From assembly GCA_037783545.1 (NCBI GenBank), contig JBBELK010000002.1, positions 930,001 to 994,000 on the forward strand: a stretch of 64,000 nucleotides of DNA, given 5' to 3'. Positions 44,830 through 57,593 of this stretch are shown in pieces; the stretch's first letter is position 1; each line of letters begins with the position of its first letter. Origin of the DNA: Henricia sp. BOLD:AAB3569. Its lineage: Eukaryota; Echinodermata; Asteroidea; Spinulosida; Echinasteridae. A program made the translations under genes and the position numbers. The notes under the pieces were generated by a model, which saw only the letters and a program-made list of their open reading frames with translations, was not told the origin of the DNA and ran no database searches.

Positions 44830-45430
44830 AGAGACACCCTGTATAAACGTGCTCGGTTTATTTTCGTCGTAATCTTGCAAGTAACTGTTGTTTGCTCCGA
44901 CATATCGCTTGGAACCCACGCTAGAAATTCCACCCCTTATCCCCCTTTCTTCGAATAGGTACATGTACATGTCGTAATCCGTAAGTAATTCCAGTTGACC
45001 CTTCGAATGTTTTAGCAGGGCGTCCCAGCTGAGACCCAGCGAAATAAAGTAGTTGGCTGGGTCTATAACCCGTAGTGCACTGGGCAAGTGGACCTAAAAT
45101 TCTGGAAAATATCCGCCAACAATAACGTGTCTGTCTGTACGTATAGATCGTGGTATTCGCCGATATCGACGATTCCAAACTCTTGCCAGACTCTTTGAGC
45201 TTGCTGGTAATCTTCGTCGGATATGTTACTGTTGTTCAACTTGCTATAAAATTTGCATTTTGGTGGTAATTTGGTCTCTTTAAATTTTTCAAAAGAATTC
45301 ATGTACTCATATGGGTAAACCCCCTTTTCAAGATCAACTTAAATTTTTCTTCGTCTTTAGTCAGCGTTTTAACCAAGTTAAATTGCTCGCTACGGCATAT
45401 TTTACTCAGTTTATCGAGTGTGTGCGAAGG
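44830..45430 (-). pseudogene. Polinton/Maverick-type protein-primed DNA polymerase B fragment
   Basis: Minus-strand pieces in order: EKFKETKLPPKCKFYSKL and DEDYQQAQRVWQEFG, YHDLYVQTDTLLLADIFQNF (conserved aspartates), then after a frame break SLGLSWDALLKHSKGQLELL, DYDMYMYLFEERGIRGGI and YVGANNSYLQDYDE. This matches the DNA_pol_B_2 palm region of Polintons and related virus-like elements. Frameshifts near 45075 and 44930 and missing flanks make it a relic. No integrase, capsid or ATPase gene is present nearby. Confidence 0.8.
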
Positions 45431-45753
45431 TGTGTATGGTATTTTATACCTTTTCTGGTCATGGATAATATTTTGGGGAGGTAGACCTAGGCTATTTTAC
45501 ATGATTGTTAAGTTAGAACTAAATCCATTTTCTGAAAAAAATCTGAACAAGCTTCGTTGAGAAAAATTTGAGAAAAACTGGTACGTTGGGGAGGGAAATT
45601 GGAGTGAAACGATGCCCTAAAAATCACAGAATAACCACTTTATCTTAAATACTGTATGACGCGCGTTGCAAATACGCGCGAAGAGGCTCAATGTAAATTT
45701 ACCCTTGTGATCAATACATTTAATTTCTAAATCTTACAGGATGAAGCACTAAC

Positions 45754-48700
45754 ATGGCTGCGGCAGGCCCATCAAAACTTGAAAAATCGCTTCCAATCCA
45801 GCGAACATGGATACCAGCAGAGAGGGATACTACTGCAAATGGTGAAGGTGGTTTTACAGTTCTTTCATACAACATCTTGGGAGATTGTCATGTGACACCA
45901 ACGACCTACCCTTATCTCCCGCACGGATGCCGAACGATCAACGAAAGACACCCCCAGTTGCTCATGGAACTTGAACACCACAATGATGCTGATATTGTGT
46001 GTTTACAAGAGGTGACTTCACAGAATCTTTGGTTTTTTTAAAGGATGGGAGTGTGTCCAGATCACATTTTTGAGCCACCCATTTTTCCCATGGGTGTGAG
46101 TGATACCATATCATTTGTCATATTTTATAATTTTTCTCATTACCATTCTGAAATTTTGCGCTCTCAATCCATATCGTCGGGTTCACCACAAAGTGACGTA
46201 TCCGTCAAAAAAACATTTTTTTGGCAATTTCTGTTTTTGGTATAATTTGACTTTATTTGGTGTCCTTAACATTTGTGCAAAGTTACGAGACTTGACAATT
46301 TGTATTTTTTTAATTACAGAAGTTGCCTAAAACCACGTAACTAATGGGTATGCAAATTTTCTTTTTCACGAAGTGGCGTATCGCGATACGCCACTCATTG
46401 AAAAAGATGGTATGTGCATGAATTGCTTTTTCACGAAGTGGCGTATCGCGATACGCCACTTCGTGAAAAAGCCACGCGCCAGGGCGACGTTGTAAATATT
46501 ACGCGCGCAGTGAAATACAGACAGGGGGCGAATTCTGTGGCAAATCACGCATGGTCGGCATTTTTCTTTTTCACGAAGTGACGAATAAGTTTTAAGCTAA
46601 AGTGTTCTTTAATTAGACAATCAATTCAATATAAAAGTATAAATTTACGTCATTTAACTCATACTAAAAGTATCACATAAAAAGACTGACGACTTTTCAT
46701 ACAATAACCGGCGAAGTTGGAGTTTTAAAAATTTACCAACTTCAAAAGCGATTTTCTCAAAACAAAGTTTTACTACTGCGCTCGCGGATATGTCACTTCG
46801 TGGTGCACCCGACGATATGCTTTCAAGAATATCGTCAAAATAACTGATGTTTTGTAAACAAATTTATAGGTGCCATAAAGCAGTGCAGTGATTTACATTT
46901 GTACACCAACCTTTTTGCTTCGACTTCCAGATTGGTGTAAAGATTGCAAATTTCTTGTATTCTTTCCATGGATAGTATTTTGGGGAGGTATTTCATATGA
47001 TTGTTAGGTTAGAGCGAAATCCATCTCTGGAAAAATCGGACCAAGCTCCTTTAAAGCCTGCATGTATGCAGAAACTGAAATTTTTTAACGTGTTATGCGT
47101 AAATTATGAGTAAATTGTGTGTCGCTTCACAAAAACATGGCACGGAGAGAATTTGGACTCTAAACAACGCACTGATGAAAACAACAAAATCAACTTGTGA
47201 TTCCGTGATTTTCAGTGCGTCGTTTCATACCAAATTATCTCTATGCCACTTTTTTCTCCAGTGACGCACGTTTGAACAACAATTTCTAGTTGTGTGAATC
47301 AGGGGTCGAAATTAGCACTGGTCCCGTGGTCCGAGACCAGTAAAAAATCAGAAGGACCACTAGATCTGTCAAAAATGATGGTCCGATGGACCAGTGAAAA
47401 TATTTCCTGACTCATGGAAACATTCCCCGATGCCTAATCCACAGTAAACATTTCTTACTCGATGCAAAAAATTCCTGGTTACCACAAACAATTCTCGATC
47501 GCTTTAGATGTTTTCAGATAACTTCATTTCTTTCTCCGATCTCTCCAGACATGCCCCAGTGTTGGATCAAAAAGCAATCCCATCCATCCTGCATTCAATT
47601 ACCTTAAACATGTTAAACCAGAAAGTGTTTCAGTATATCCCGGTGCCATTTTCAAAAGCACCGGTGGACTACCAAATTTTCAGCAGGACCAGTAATTCAG
47701 GTTAATTTCGACCCCTGGTGAATCCACGCTTACAGGCATCAACAAGTATGGGATGAGAAAAATAATTTGGTCCTCATCGAAATTTGTCTGACATACCATA
47801 CATATGCCTACAAATGCTCTACCAGCTGATCACCGAGTAAACAGGATTATTCTGCCACGCTTGACTAATATAACTGACACTATGAGCAAAAACATGTACA
47901 TGTTCATTGTAACCCTATTGTTGGTGTGTGCCTAATTTCCATTGTTAGATGTTCATAGTGTGACAGATATGCATCTCATAAAAAAAATGTGTGGTACTCG
48001 CACTTATTTCATTACGTCTAATTATCCTACTGGAATCTACATCATATCTCCATGATTGGAAACTTGACAGGATAAAAACAGGAACATCAGCATTGCGTAA
48101 CTAAAGAATAATGTTGATGAACTGCCTTGTAGAAATTTCAGCCACATAGATGCAGTAATACTCAGATCAGAAAACCTGAAAAATTGATGCATGTTTTTTG
48201 GGTTTAGTAAATGGTAAAAAGTTGTCTGCAGACATCTTTTTTGGCAAGTTCTCCCACAAATGTACCATGGTGTTTGTTACCATTTAAGTATGTATCAACA
48301 GTTTTAGTCGGATTTTTCTTGTCAAGTCATATAGTCAAATTTTGGGTCATTGCAAATGTTGTATTGGGGCTTTAAATAATGAAGAAGGAACCCCTTGCAG
48401 ATGATATTTTGGCACAAAATTGTGCTCATGATGAGGCCTATTCGGCCACCACATTTGCTCTTACTGACGATAATTTCCTAGAGGGCCACCACTCGTCCAC
48501 AGAGGGTTAGTCAACCCAATGCCCATTTACAGGTCAGTCTGATCTGTGATTGTATGGTCATTAATAAGTTCAATTAACCTCTCGAAGCTGTAAAGCACAT
48601 GGATGCTGCATGCAGTAATAGGGACTACATGTACATATCCTTATGCAGCGCATGAACATACATGTAGGCATAGGAGTAATAAAACACTACCAATCTGGAT

Positions 48701-51700
48701 TCTGGGCCACACACATCTTGTGTCCATTCGTCTGTTTATTCGCCATCAAATATCACTTCACTGCATAGATGCACAACTTATTTTGAGCCATCTCCACATT
48801 AGGGTTCATAGGGAAAACTTGAGGGTAGAGCATCTGCTCGGGAGTCAGTGGTCTGGGGTTCGAATCTCAATAAGGCCTTTAACATTTTTCTCATCCCAAG
48901 TTCGGTTAGAGTATTATGTGTAATAAAGACAAAAAGCCAAATCACAGTTTCACCCTTTTCTGTTTTGTGATAGGTAAACAAGAGGTATTTTGAGGAGACC
49001 CTGGCCCCTGCAATGTCTCAGCTTGGTTTCACTGGTATACAGAGTGATAAAGCCCTGGGAGTCGATGAAGGACTCGCAGCCTTCTATAAACACAGCCGCT
49101 TTCATCTTGAGCATCATGAAGTTGTTTACTTTAAGGACCAGATGTGTGAGGTAGGCCTGTGCATTTTTTGGAATATTTTACTATTTGAAAATTTGGTTTT
49201 ATTTTTGATCGAATATTCAATGCGTAAAATTATCTCACCCATTCAGTTTTTTCCAAAATTAATCTCGGCTCAAACTATAAACTTTATGTTGTAACATGCA
49301 TATGGTCTCTCGCCTGAAGAGTTTTTGCAAAAATTATCGTCAGCGCTAACCATAGACTATAGTTGGACGCAAATGTGACATCAAAGCGGCCGTTTTGGCG
49401 ACAAAAGGGATTTTCACCTCTTCTTAAAGTTGCACTGCCCGTGTTTCGGTGAAAAGATTAAAAAAATTAATTTACACAAGCGAACGAATTTAGAAAGCTT
49501 ACGTGTCTCTGTAACGAAAAATATCAAAAACTTGAATTTCCGACGTCGAGAACTGGAGATTTCTGGTCTAAGCCTTTTTCCTAAAACGTCAAAACATAAT
49601 ACGTCTTAAGTTTTAAGCAAAAGCCTGTCGATTTTTTGTGAAAAACAAGTTGTGAGGATGTTGTAGACACATACACCTCCATGATAAACGGAAAAACTAA
49701 AAAAAATGTGGAAGGGGGGATTCTAGCTGTTTAACAACTGAATGACAGTTTTTGTTTGGAGTGGAAAAGCACATACCGAATATTTGATTCGGTAAAATGC
49801 TATTCGAATATTCGATACCGGTAGACGATCGAATATTCGATTCATTAGGCACAGTCTGAGGTAATTCTTTCTGACATTGAAACCAAGGTTTTCTCAAAAG
49901 TCCCCGAGGCACTGTAGCTCGTAAGCCTGAAGAAACTGGAGATAGTGGTGAAGAGATGATGATGAAGAAATGCTCAGTTTTAGAGCTGGGAGGAAAACCC
50001 CTACACAATTCTGTATAAGGGAAACCCACGAAATCAAGCAGGGACTGAGAACCCAATCCATACTGACCCGGACAGGATTCGAATCAGGGCCACACATGTG
50101 GAAGGCAAGGAAACTACTAAATGTACAATTCATGGGAATCCATGGCACTTGTTTTCAATGTCGGCAGCACAATTAATTGATAATAAACTTTACAGCCATT
50201 TTCAAGTGGCTACGGTATGTGCTGCGCCAAGGGAGGATGACGTAAACCGTAGAACATTGCATGGATGACATCAGGATTAAATGCTTGTTTCCTAACTCAA
50301 ATATGCTACGAGTATGATCAATTTGTTGTTAGTTGTTAGTCACGCCCTTTCGAACATCGAATTGGAAAAAGTGGCGACTTACATTGGGCATATTTAGATG
50401 CAAATTAAAATAACCTAAGTCCTTGTGTTACTTTTATTATGACAAATTCTGCGATGTTGACGATACTGACGATATTCTTGTGAATATCTGCAAGTGTTTC
50501 CTTTTCCTTTAACTTAATTAATTGTTTGTAATTTATGGACTTTTCAGGAAGTTGCCATGTTGAATCTTTCTAAGAGCCAATCTGAAGCCATTTTGGAGAG
50601 GACACTCAAGGAAACTGTAACCATGTTCCTCCGGTTGCGCTGCAAGCAGACTGGGGAGCGTGTCACCCTGGGCAATGTACATCCATTCTGGATGAACCAC
50701 ATCGCAATGGACGTCATTACATTGCAGGTTAGATTTTAAAGGGGAATCAGAATTTATTTCTCCGCTTTTCACCAGAATAAAAAGTTGTATTGATCCTCGG
50801 TTACTAGAGAGACAAATTCCGAATAAAAAATAAGAAAATTCCACCCCTGTTGAAAATTAAGGACAATTGTTCATCGTAAGTTTACCTTCCATTTATGCGA
50901 ACAACAGATGGATTATTTGAATCTTTGCGCGGTGAACAGCGCCCTCCGACATATTGGCTGTTTTTAAAGCCACTGTCTTCATCTGTGGCTCCGGCCAGGG
51001 GCCAATTTCATAAAGCTGTTTAAATTAGCAGAAATAAATTGCTTAATCCAAAAAATGTGTATTTTTGACTGATGTTTTGATAATCTTGCTAAAAACACAA
51101 GTTGACTTGCAATTTTGACTGTCAACCCATTTTTATAAAGATAACAAATTTTTTATTAAGCAAATTTTTCTGCTAAATAGCTTTAAGAAATTGGCCCCTT
51201 GTATATCCCTGCAATAATAATGGATTGAGAAACATCTTGGGCCAATGCTAATTTGAGCGTTCACCCCTCTTGAGCATATTTATTAACACCAAGAGAATTC
51301 ACGAAGGTAAACTACATGTACACACAAAGGAAGACATCGAATTCAAAATACCGAGCCTAACCGTAAAACACCGAGCGTTTTGAAAAGGCCTACATGTATG
51401 TGGAACAGATTTTGAGTCTACGTCAACTCGTCCAGACGTATCACTTGCATAGCTACGCCCTGGTTACTGCTATTTGCATACATGTATAAATTGCCTCCTG
51501 ACCCAATACTTCTCATTGGGAAAATACTCCAAGATCATAAAGTGGATTGATCTAAAAAGGTAGGAGGATTGTATTTTTATTCATAGACTATCGACTGGTT
51601 CAAATAAATCGTGATTTTTGCGATGCCCAGTCTTCGGACAGTACAAACTCTGATTCCCCCTTTAAACCTTATTTAGGCTTTTTTTATATATAAACAATTT

Positions 51701-54700
51701 TTGCTTAAAATGCTTTGCCTTTTCAAGGAATGCATGTTTTTTTTTTTACAGTACTGCTTTAACTTTTGAAAATGGAATTTAAAAAATGGCTGTATCATTG
51801 TTTTACAGTTTTCTGGAATAACGGCATAACATGTCTAAGGAGGAATGTCCGTTAAAGCCCCATTACAGCATTTGCAGTGACCCAAAATTTTATATCATGA
51901 ATTGACAAGAAAAACCTGACTAAAAGTGTTGATCAGCGATGGTAACAAACACCACATGATTTTTTCCTGTGTAAAATGGCATCTTTGTAGAAGAAATTGC
52001 CAACTGAAGGTGACCTTCTTTTTCTCTTTTTTTTTTTTAAATTGAAAACAAACCTTTTTTTTAAACACAAAATCATGCATGGGTTTTCTGAAGTATTACT
52101 GCATCTACATGTATGTGGCTGAAATTTTTACAAGGCAGTTTATTAACATTATTCTTTAGTTATGTAATGCTGTTGTTTGTGTCATTGCAAGTACTAATTC
52201 AATTGGCCTTTAAATCTTGGCCTTGGTGCCCTTTAGCAATTCTCTCAAAGACCTGATTTTGTATTGAATTGGTGAAAAGAAATATTGGCATACTGTATGT
52301 GGATACAGACGGTCTTTGATATCTCTTTCAGGTAGCCTTTGCCCTGAATACCTTAGTGTGTATTGCTGGTGGCGAGAAGGGCGCCCTCTTGTTGTGTGGT
52401 GATTTCAATACTCAGCCACACATGCCTGGATACCAACTTCTTACTGATGGTTACCTTAATAACAAAAGCATTACTGCCCTCCGTAGCTTTGATATCGTAC
52501 CGAAGGGAGAACAAGCTGAGGTAAATCATCAATGTGGTGTTTGATTGGTAAAATTGTTTATCATGAGGGTCTTTCCATTTCAGTCTCAAGTCAAGTCAAA
52601 CTGCCTTCGAGTCCCAAGTCAAGCCAAACTCAGTCAAGTCAAGTATACCATACATGTACATGTATTGGTCAAGTTGGGTCAAGTCAAGAAGTCACAATTG
52701 TAAATTTGTTTAAGCTAAGGGCCGCTTCAAACGTCGCACTTATGCCGTGTCGAATTAAATTAAACTTGATTTTTTTCTAATTTGACACGGCACAAGCACG
52801 ACGTTTGAAGCCATTTGGCTCGGCAAAATGAGTTCGACACTGCAGAAGATTTTAGCTCGACAGGGTCTGCCGTGCTAACTCTATTTAGAGCGGCACAATA
52901 AGCACGGCTTTGCTTCAAACGTCGTGCTTCTGCCGTGTCGAATTTAATTCCAGTTCGAAGTTGGTCCGCAATTTTGTTCCTAACTAGGAATGCGCATGCT
53001 CGCAGCGCGTATGTGAGTAAAGAAATAACCAACAAACAAGTGCATCAAAATAATAAAATGGCGACGTACATTGTTGTGTGTACAATGGACAGAATGGAAA
53101 ATGCACGTGTACAACCTCCATGACGTGCACAATACTCATCCGCCATGTTGGATGTATTTAAGTTCGTCGTTTAAAGCCACTGCCGTTTGAAGCGGGCCTA
53201 ACTTTTTAAATAAGTCGAAATGCTGAAACTCACATTCATGCTGCTCTGGTCAATGTTTCTTTAGTGCTGAAATACATTTTGGTCCCCAACATGGCAGACT
53301 CAAGTCACAGATTCCGAAACAAGTCAAGTCATTTAAGGTTCGAGTCTTAAGTCAAGTCGTCGGCGAAAATCGTGACTCGACTCGAGTCTGAGTCATTACA
53401 ACCCGAATCATTACAACACTGGTTGAATTTGACATTAGCACACAGTTCTTGATCTAAACAATCACTTGTAATCCAAATTTAGAGGATTCTACATGTACCT
53501 TGATTTATTTTGTGTGGTTTAAGAAAATCTGTTGAAAAACACTTAATGTCACACCTGCATTTGCACAAAATCTCATTTGGTTGACTGTTGCTTCTTCTTT
53601 TTTGTTAAAAATAATGGAGGTTTTTATTTTATCTCACACAGCAACTGGTAAAATGTCTATGTACTATTGGCTAATGAAATTCATAAGACTAATAATATAT
53701 GGTAAAAAATGTCACATGATGTAATGGGGACGCTGTAACCCAACTTCATGGAATGACCCATCTCCAAAATTTGCCTAGATATGTTTTTTTTACAATGCAG
53801 TCATGTCGATGTAGTTACATGTACTGAGCATGTCTGGTGAATAAATAATTGATTGATGATATTGCATAACAAAGACGGACACAATTCGTCCCTGGGATCT
53901 GAAATAACTACAAACACATTTTGTGCCATTGACAACCATTACTAGACTCTTCCAAATACCCTTCAAGAGCTAAGAAATGGCATAACTGCTGAAATCCAGG
54001 CACTACGCAGAACACAGATGGTAAATAGAGCTGTGTTTGAGATGAGGCCAGGTTGAATGTAGAGCTGAAGACAAAGCATTGTGTTGGTAGCTATTTCAGA
54101 ACCCAGGGAATAATTGTTTTCTATCTTTGTTATGTAATATTACAGTAAACTCTCATTATAGCGCTCTTCAAGGGACCAACAGAAATTGAGCTTTATATCC
54201 AGAGAGCGCTATAACCAATGCATATACATGTACAATGCAGAGAATAATGGCTGGTAGGCTTGGGCGACTCCAGCATTTTCGGAGTCGACCCCGATTCCCC
54301 CAAAAAAATCGCAATTCCATTCGGAATCGATTCATTTTTTTTGCGGGAAAACATTAAATATACTCCGCGTGTTTAATGGGTAAATGAGCGTGTTTATGCA
54401 CACGTAGGCCCTACATCGACCCAATTATTGGCACCAAGTGGCACTAAACATCCCCTTACAAAAGTTGAAGTTTTGCCTTCAGAATTGCTAGGTAATTTCT
54501 GGAATCGGCAAGCTATCAGTGAACATCGAATCTAAATGAAAGGGAATCAATTGCTATTTGAAAATGATTCCTCAAAAATCTGGAATCGCGATTCCGATTC
54601 CTAAAGTCAAATCGATTCTACTCGATAACCATATCATTATGACTGCATTTTCAAAGAAAAAATACTTAGACAAATTTTGAAAATAATTTTACGAAACAAA

Positions 54701-57472
54701 ATAGAAGCTCTTTGGGCTGTTTGTTTGTTCAAAAGCTCTAAGCCTCACCCAGAAAGCTGTACAGGGGAAGGATTTTTCTGGCATTACTTTTTAACATCAT
54801 CACTCCTAACTTCAATGCAATTGGTCAAACGATATTCAAGCATTGCTATCCCATTGTGAAAGACTGTTGCATCCTAGTCCTGCAAATACTCCTCAACAGC
54901 TGGGTTGACAGTCGAGTCCATCACAAGTCCAGGGGTCGATTTCCCTAAACTCTTCGTAATTTAAGGTCCATAATAAGACTTGCGGTGGATCGTGGCTACG
55001 ATGGGTGCTGCGATAGATTTCACCAAACCTATCGTAAGCATGATGCTTTCGATTATCAGTTAGAGATACTGTATTTGCATATTTACTCTAAGGCCGTTTG
55101 CCGTGCTAAATTATGTTTTCAATAAAACAGTCGTCGGCTACACAAGTTTAAAAAGTCTCCGTGTCCCTTCTGCGTAGTGCAAGTGTGCGCATTAAATGTA
55201 CTGTGGCGCGCAGCTTACGGGACGCGTACCATACATTTCATGCAGTCACCAAGGGCGTGGGTGCTTTTTGTTTTAGGCACTGTTAAAGGCCCTGTAGATG
55301 ATCTGTTTTTGAGCGATTCTGCGAATAAAACCACTATAAATCAAAAGAAAGACATCAACAAACTCATCCGAAGGAATTTCAGCTTTGTCAAATGTACCAC
55401 GTTTAAAAAAACAATGAAAATCCATATGCATTTTCCTGGTCTTGGCGGGGTGTTTCAAATATTCGTTCTCAGTTGGTCGGGTACTATGTGGCTTGCGTCA
55501 TGCACTCTGTGGCGCACATACTGCGTGTGCGCGCGATCCATAAAAATGCGTCGCGTTAGAACACGCACACGGATCGTACACAGCGCCCATGCATTTTGGA
55601 CCGCGTAGATGCGAACCAAAAATAAGTAAATCGTTTGCAAACGATCTAAATAATTTCATCTTTACGGATTATTTTCTGGTAAATTTATATAATTTTGAGC
55701 GAAAACCTTTTATTGGATAGTTGCTATTAATTCAATCTTTACTTTCAGAACTTTTCTCCTGTAAACTCGTCGATTACTTTTTGGGGTCATTGCAAATGAT
55801 CCACTGGGCCTTTAAGTCGCATGTAGGACGCGTGTGGAACACAGTAGCATCATTCAACTTTTTATGCCATGCGTACACGACATTGTGGCCGGCCAACTGC
55901 AGCTACATATATAGCTTCTGTGTTTTTGCATGCAGCAAAACATCGGACACTAAACAGTTTTGAAACGTCACTTTTTGTCACCTGCTAAAATTGTATGTAC
56001 TACATTTTATATTTTCTTTTGTTTATATCGCTTAGCATAGAATCTATCAAGAGTGGCAATCAGTTTTTGGGGAGCCAGAGTTCGTCATGTCTTCCAAAAA
56101 CGGCAAAAACCATGACCATCGTTGGTCAAAATGTACGCTATATACGATGATGACCCATTTTCTCTTCGTAGCTTACAGTACGTTGCCATGGCAGATATGC
56201 ATCGTTACACTCATTGCAAGTTTCTTGAAATTGTTCTTAACCTGCACTAAGCTTTCAGCACTAAGCTTTCTTTTAACATGGAGCATTCTTGGCCATAACA
56301 ACAAAAAATACTCTACACAAATGCAAGTTTCAGCGTTTGGACTAATTTTGAAATTGTCTTGAATAAATTTATTGTTGTGACTACTTGACTTGAACCGACT
56401 TGACCAACATGCCTGACTTGACTTGATTTGTCTTGACTTGACTTGGGACTGGAAGGCAGTTTTACATGACTTGACTTGGGACTCGAGCAGAGGGAGACTC
56501 GTTAAAACCCTTTATTAAATGATTTATTTGTACATTTATCTTTATTTCTTAAAACGTACTGTTTAATAGAATTGATCTTAAAATGGGTATTTGCCGACTT
56601 TTGTCGGTGGTGGATCACATTTAGTCTTTTGTTTTCGTTATTGCAGAGTTTCCAGCTATTTGATGTGATGCCAACTGTCTTCTCTCATCATCCCATACCC
56701 AACTTCAGAAGTGCATACAAAGAAATCATGGTAAAATTACTTTAAACATCTTACCCCTTAAATTGCAGTGAGCAGACCACTTTTCCATTAAAGCCCAATA
56801 CGTCATTTAGAGTGACCAAAAATGTCACTGAGTTGTCAAGAAAAACCTGACTAAAAGTGTTGATAGCAATGGCAAAAAAACCACATGATTTTTTTTCCCA
56901 TGTAAAAATTGTAGCTTTGTGAGAGAAATTGCAAACTGAATCGTTTGCAAACGATTTTTTGGGGTATTTTTTATGGTTTTCTAAAGTATTACTGCATCTA
57001 TGTCGCTGAATTTCTACAAGGTAGTTTTATATCAACATTATTATCTAGTTATGTAATGCTGCTGTTCTGTTTTTCAAAAGCGTTCCAATCATATAATATG
57101 TATTTAAATGTATCATTTAATACTTTACCAAAGGGGTCGGAAGTACCATTTTCCCAGTTCCATGACACACAAGGAACTGAGTGGAAGAAAATGCACCATA
57201 ACAGCACGGCCCGTGAACATCTTGAACAACAAGCAACTGATGATAATCCTGGAATTATCCCATCTACAAGACCAAAGGGAAAACAGATCAAAGCGCTAGA
57301 CTATCTCTGGTTCAGTTCAGAGACACTCGGATGCGACGGTGTCCTAGAGATGGTACCAAAGCAAGTATTGGATGCCTTCTATGCATGTCCCAATGCCGTG
57401 TTTCCATCAGACCATCTACTTATGAAGGCCAGGTTTCATTTTGTAGTGATTTGTGATTTTGGATCCGTTTGA
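45754..57472 (+). CDS. Endonuclease/exonuclease/phosphatase-fold protein, CCR4/nocturnin/angel/PDE12 group (6 exons)
   Basis: Exons: 45754-46011, 48974-49150, 50548-50727, 52332-52520, 56647-56730 and 57158-57472. All have GT-AG introns in phase 0, giving 400 codons and a TGA. The ATG sits in AACATGG, 15 bp after a splice acceptor (45739), implying a non-coding first exon upstream. The EEP fold hydrolyses phosphodiesters using Mg2+; in this group usual substrates are RNA tails, NADPH or 2'-5' oligoadenylate. Catalytic positions are all present: SYNIL (Asn40), CLQEV (Glu86, completed across the exon 1-2 joint), GNVHPFW (His190), CGDFNTQP (Asp229/Asn231) and FPSDHLLMKARF (Asp381/His382). No targeting peptide is obvious. 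Exact orthology is not resolved; an uncharacterised paralogue of this group is possible. The introns carry many MITEs. Confidence 0.92.
46170..46819. mobile_element. 650-bp palindromic MITE in intron 1
   Basis: Ends are CATATCGTCGGGTTCACCAC and, inverted, CATATCGTCGGGTGCACCAC (19 of 20). Next to both ends is CAAAGTGACGTATCC or its variant. Inside are a near-perfect 46-bp palindrome (46361-46406) and a perfect 48-bp palindrome (46425-46472) built on CACGAAGTGGCGTATCG. Target duplication unresolved. Confidence 0.8.
46425..46472. repeat. Perfect 48-bp palindrome
   Basis: GCTTTTTCACGAAGTGGCGT followed by ATCG and the exact complement, centred on CGCG. Confidence 0.96.
48080..48375 (-). repeat. 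~300-bp dispersed repeat, copy 1 (intron 1)
   Basis: Reverse orientation relative to 51850-52170. Shares TTAAAGCCCCAATACAACAT (minus), ATTTGCAATGACCC, the GACAAGAAAAA block and the TATTACTGCATCTA block. Confidence 0.8.
48785..48900 (+). mobile_element. tRNA-like SINE fragment in intron 1
   Basis: GAGGGTAGAGCATCTGCTCG followed by GGTTCGAATCTC has the spacing of a tRNA A-box-like and B-box pair. No cloverleaf 3' half or CCA end is present, so I read it as a SINE head, not a tRNA gene. Confidence 0.5.
49154..49856. mobile_element. hAT-like MITE at the exon 2 splice donor
   Basis: TAGGCCTGTGCATTTT at the left and ATTAGGCACAGTCTG at the right, with GAATATTCGA runs inside, resemble hAT MITE ends. 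The 7-bp TGAGGTA occurs at 49147-49153 and 49857-49863, consistent with an 8-bp duplication carrying one mismatch. Confidence 0.55.
51850..52170 (+). repeat. ~300-bp dispersed repeat, copy 2 (intron 3)
   Basis: Contains TTAAAGCCCCATTACAGC, CAAGAAAAACCTGACTAAAA, AACACCACATGATTTTTTCC, GAAGTATTACTGCATCTA and TTAGTTATGTAATGCTG, in the same order as copy 3. Confidence 0.88.
52719..53198. mobile_element. 480-bp MITE with TAA duplications (intron 4)
   Basis: Left GGGCCGCTTCAAACGTCG, right inverted GGCCCGCTTCAAACGGCAG, flanked by TAA (52716-52718 and 53199-53201). Internal inverted blocks with GCCGTGTCGAATT and CACGACGTTTGAAG. The TWA-type target fits PIF/Harbinger MITEs. Confidence 0.85.
54143..54224. 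mobile_element. Possible pogo/Tigger-type end
   Basis: ACAGTAAACTCTCATTATAG with GCGCTCTTCAAGGGACC and a facing GAGAGCGCTATAACC resemble pogo-like termini. The second terminus was not found. Confidence 0.3.
56785..57065 (+). repeat. ~300-bp dispersed repeat, copy 3 (intron 5)
   Basis: Matches copy 2 block by block (CAAGAAAAACCTGACTAAAA, CCACATGATTTTTTTTCCC, AAGTATTACTGCATCTA, TAGTTATGTAATGCTGCTG). It carries an extra palindromic ATCGTTTGCAAACGAT at 56941-56956. Confidence 0.88.
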
Positions 57473-57593
57473 ATCCGGGGTACCAGAGTCTCTTGACAAG
57501 ACTTGAAGACGATGCAAAATAAGCTTTGACACCAGGTTTCCACTTTAACTTGACTATCAGTGTTTTATTGTTTCATCACAGCTCCATTTAAAA

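Noticed and set aside
48785-48860. tRNA gene
   Set aside because: A- and B-box-like sequences are present but there is no acceptor-stem pairing or proper anticodon arm; a SINE head is more likely.
55177-55608. 143-codon plus frame in EEP intron 4
   Set aside because: No domain, no splice context joining the EEP reading frame, and the exons on either side join in phase without it.
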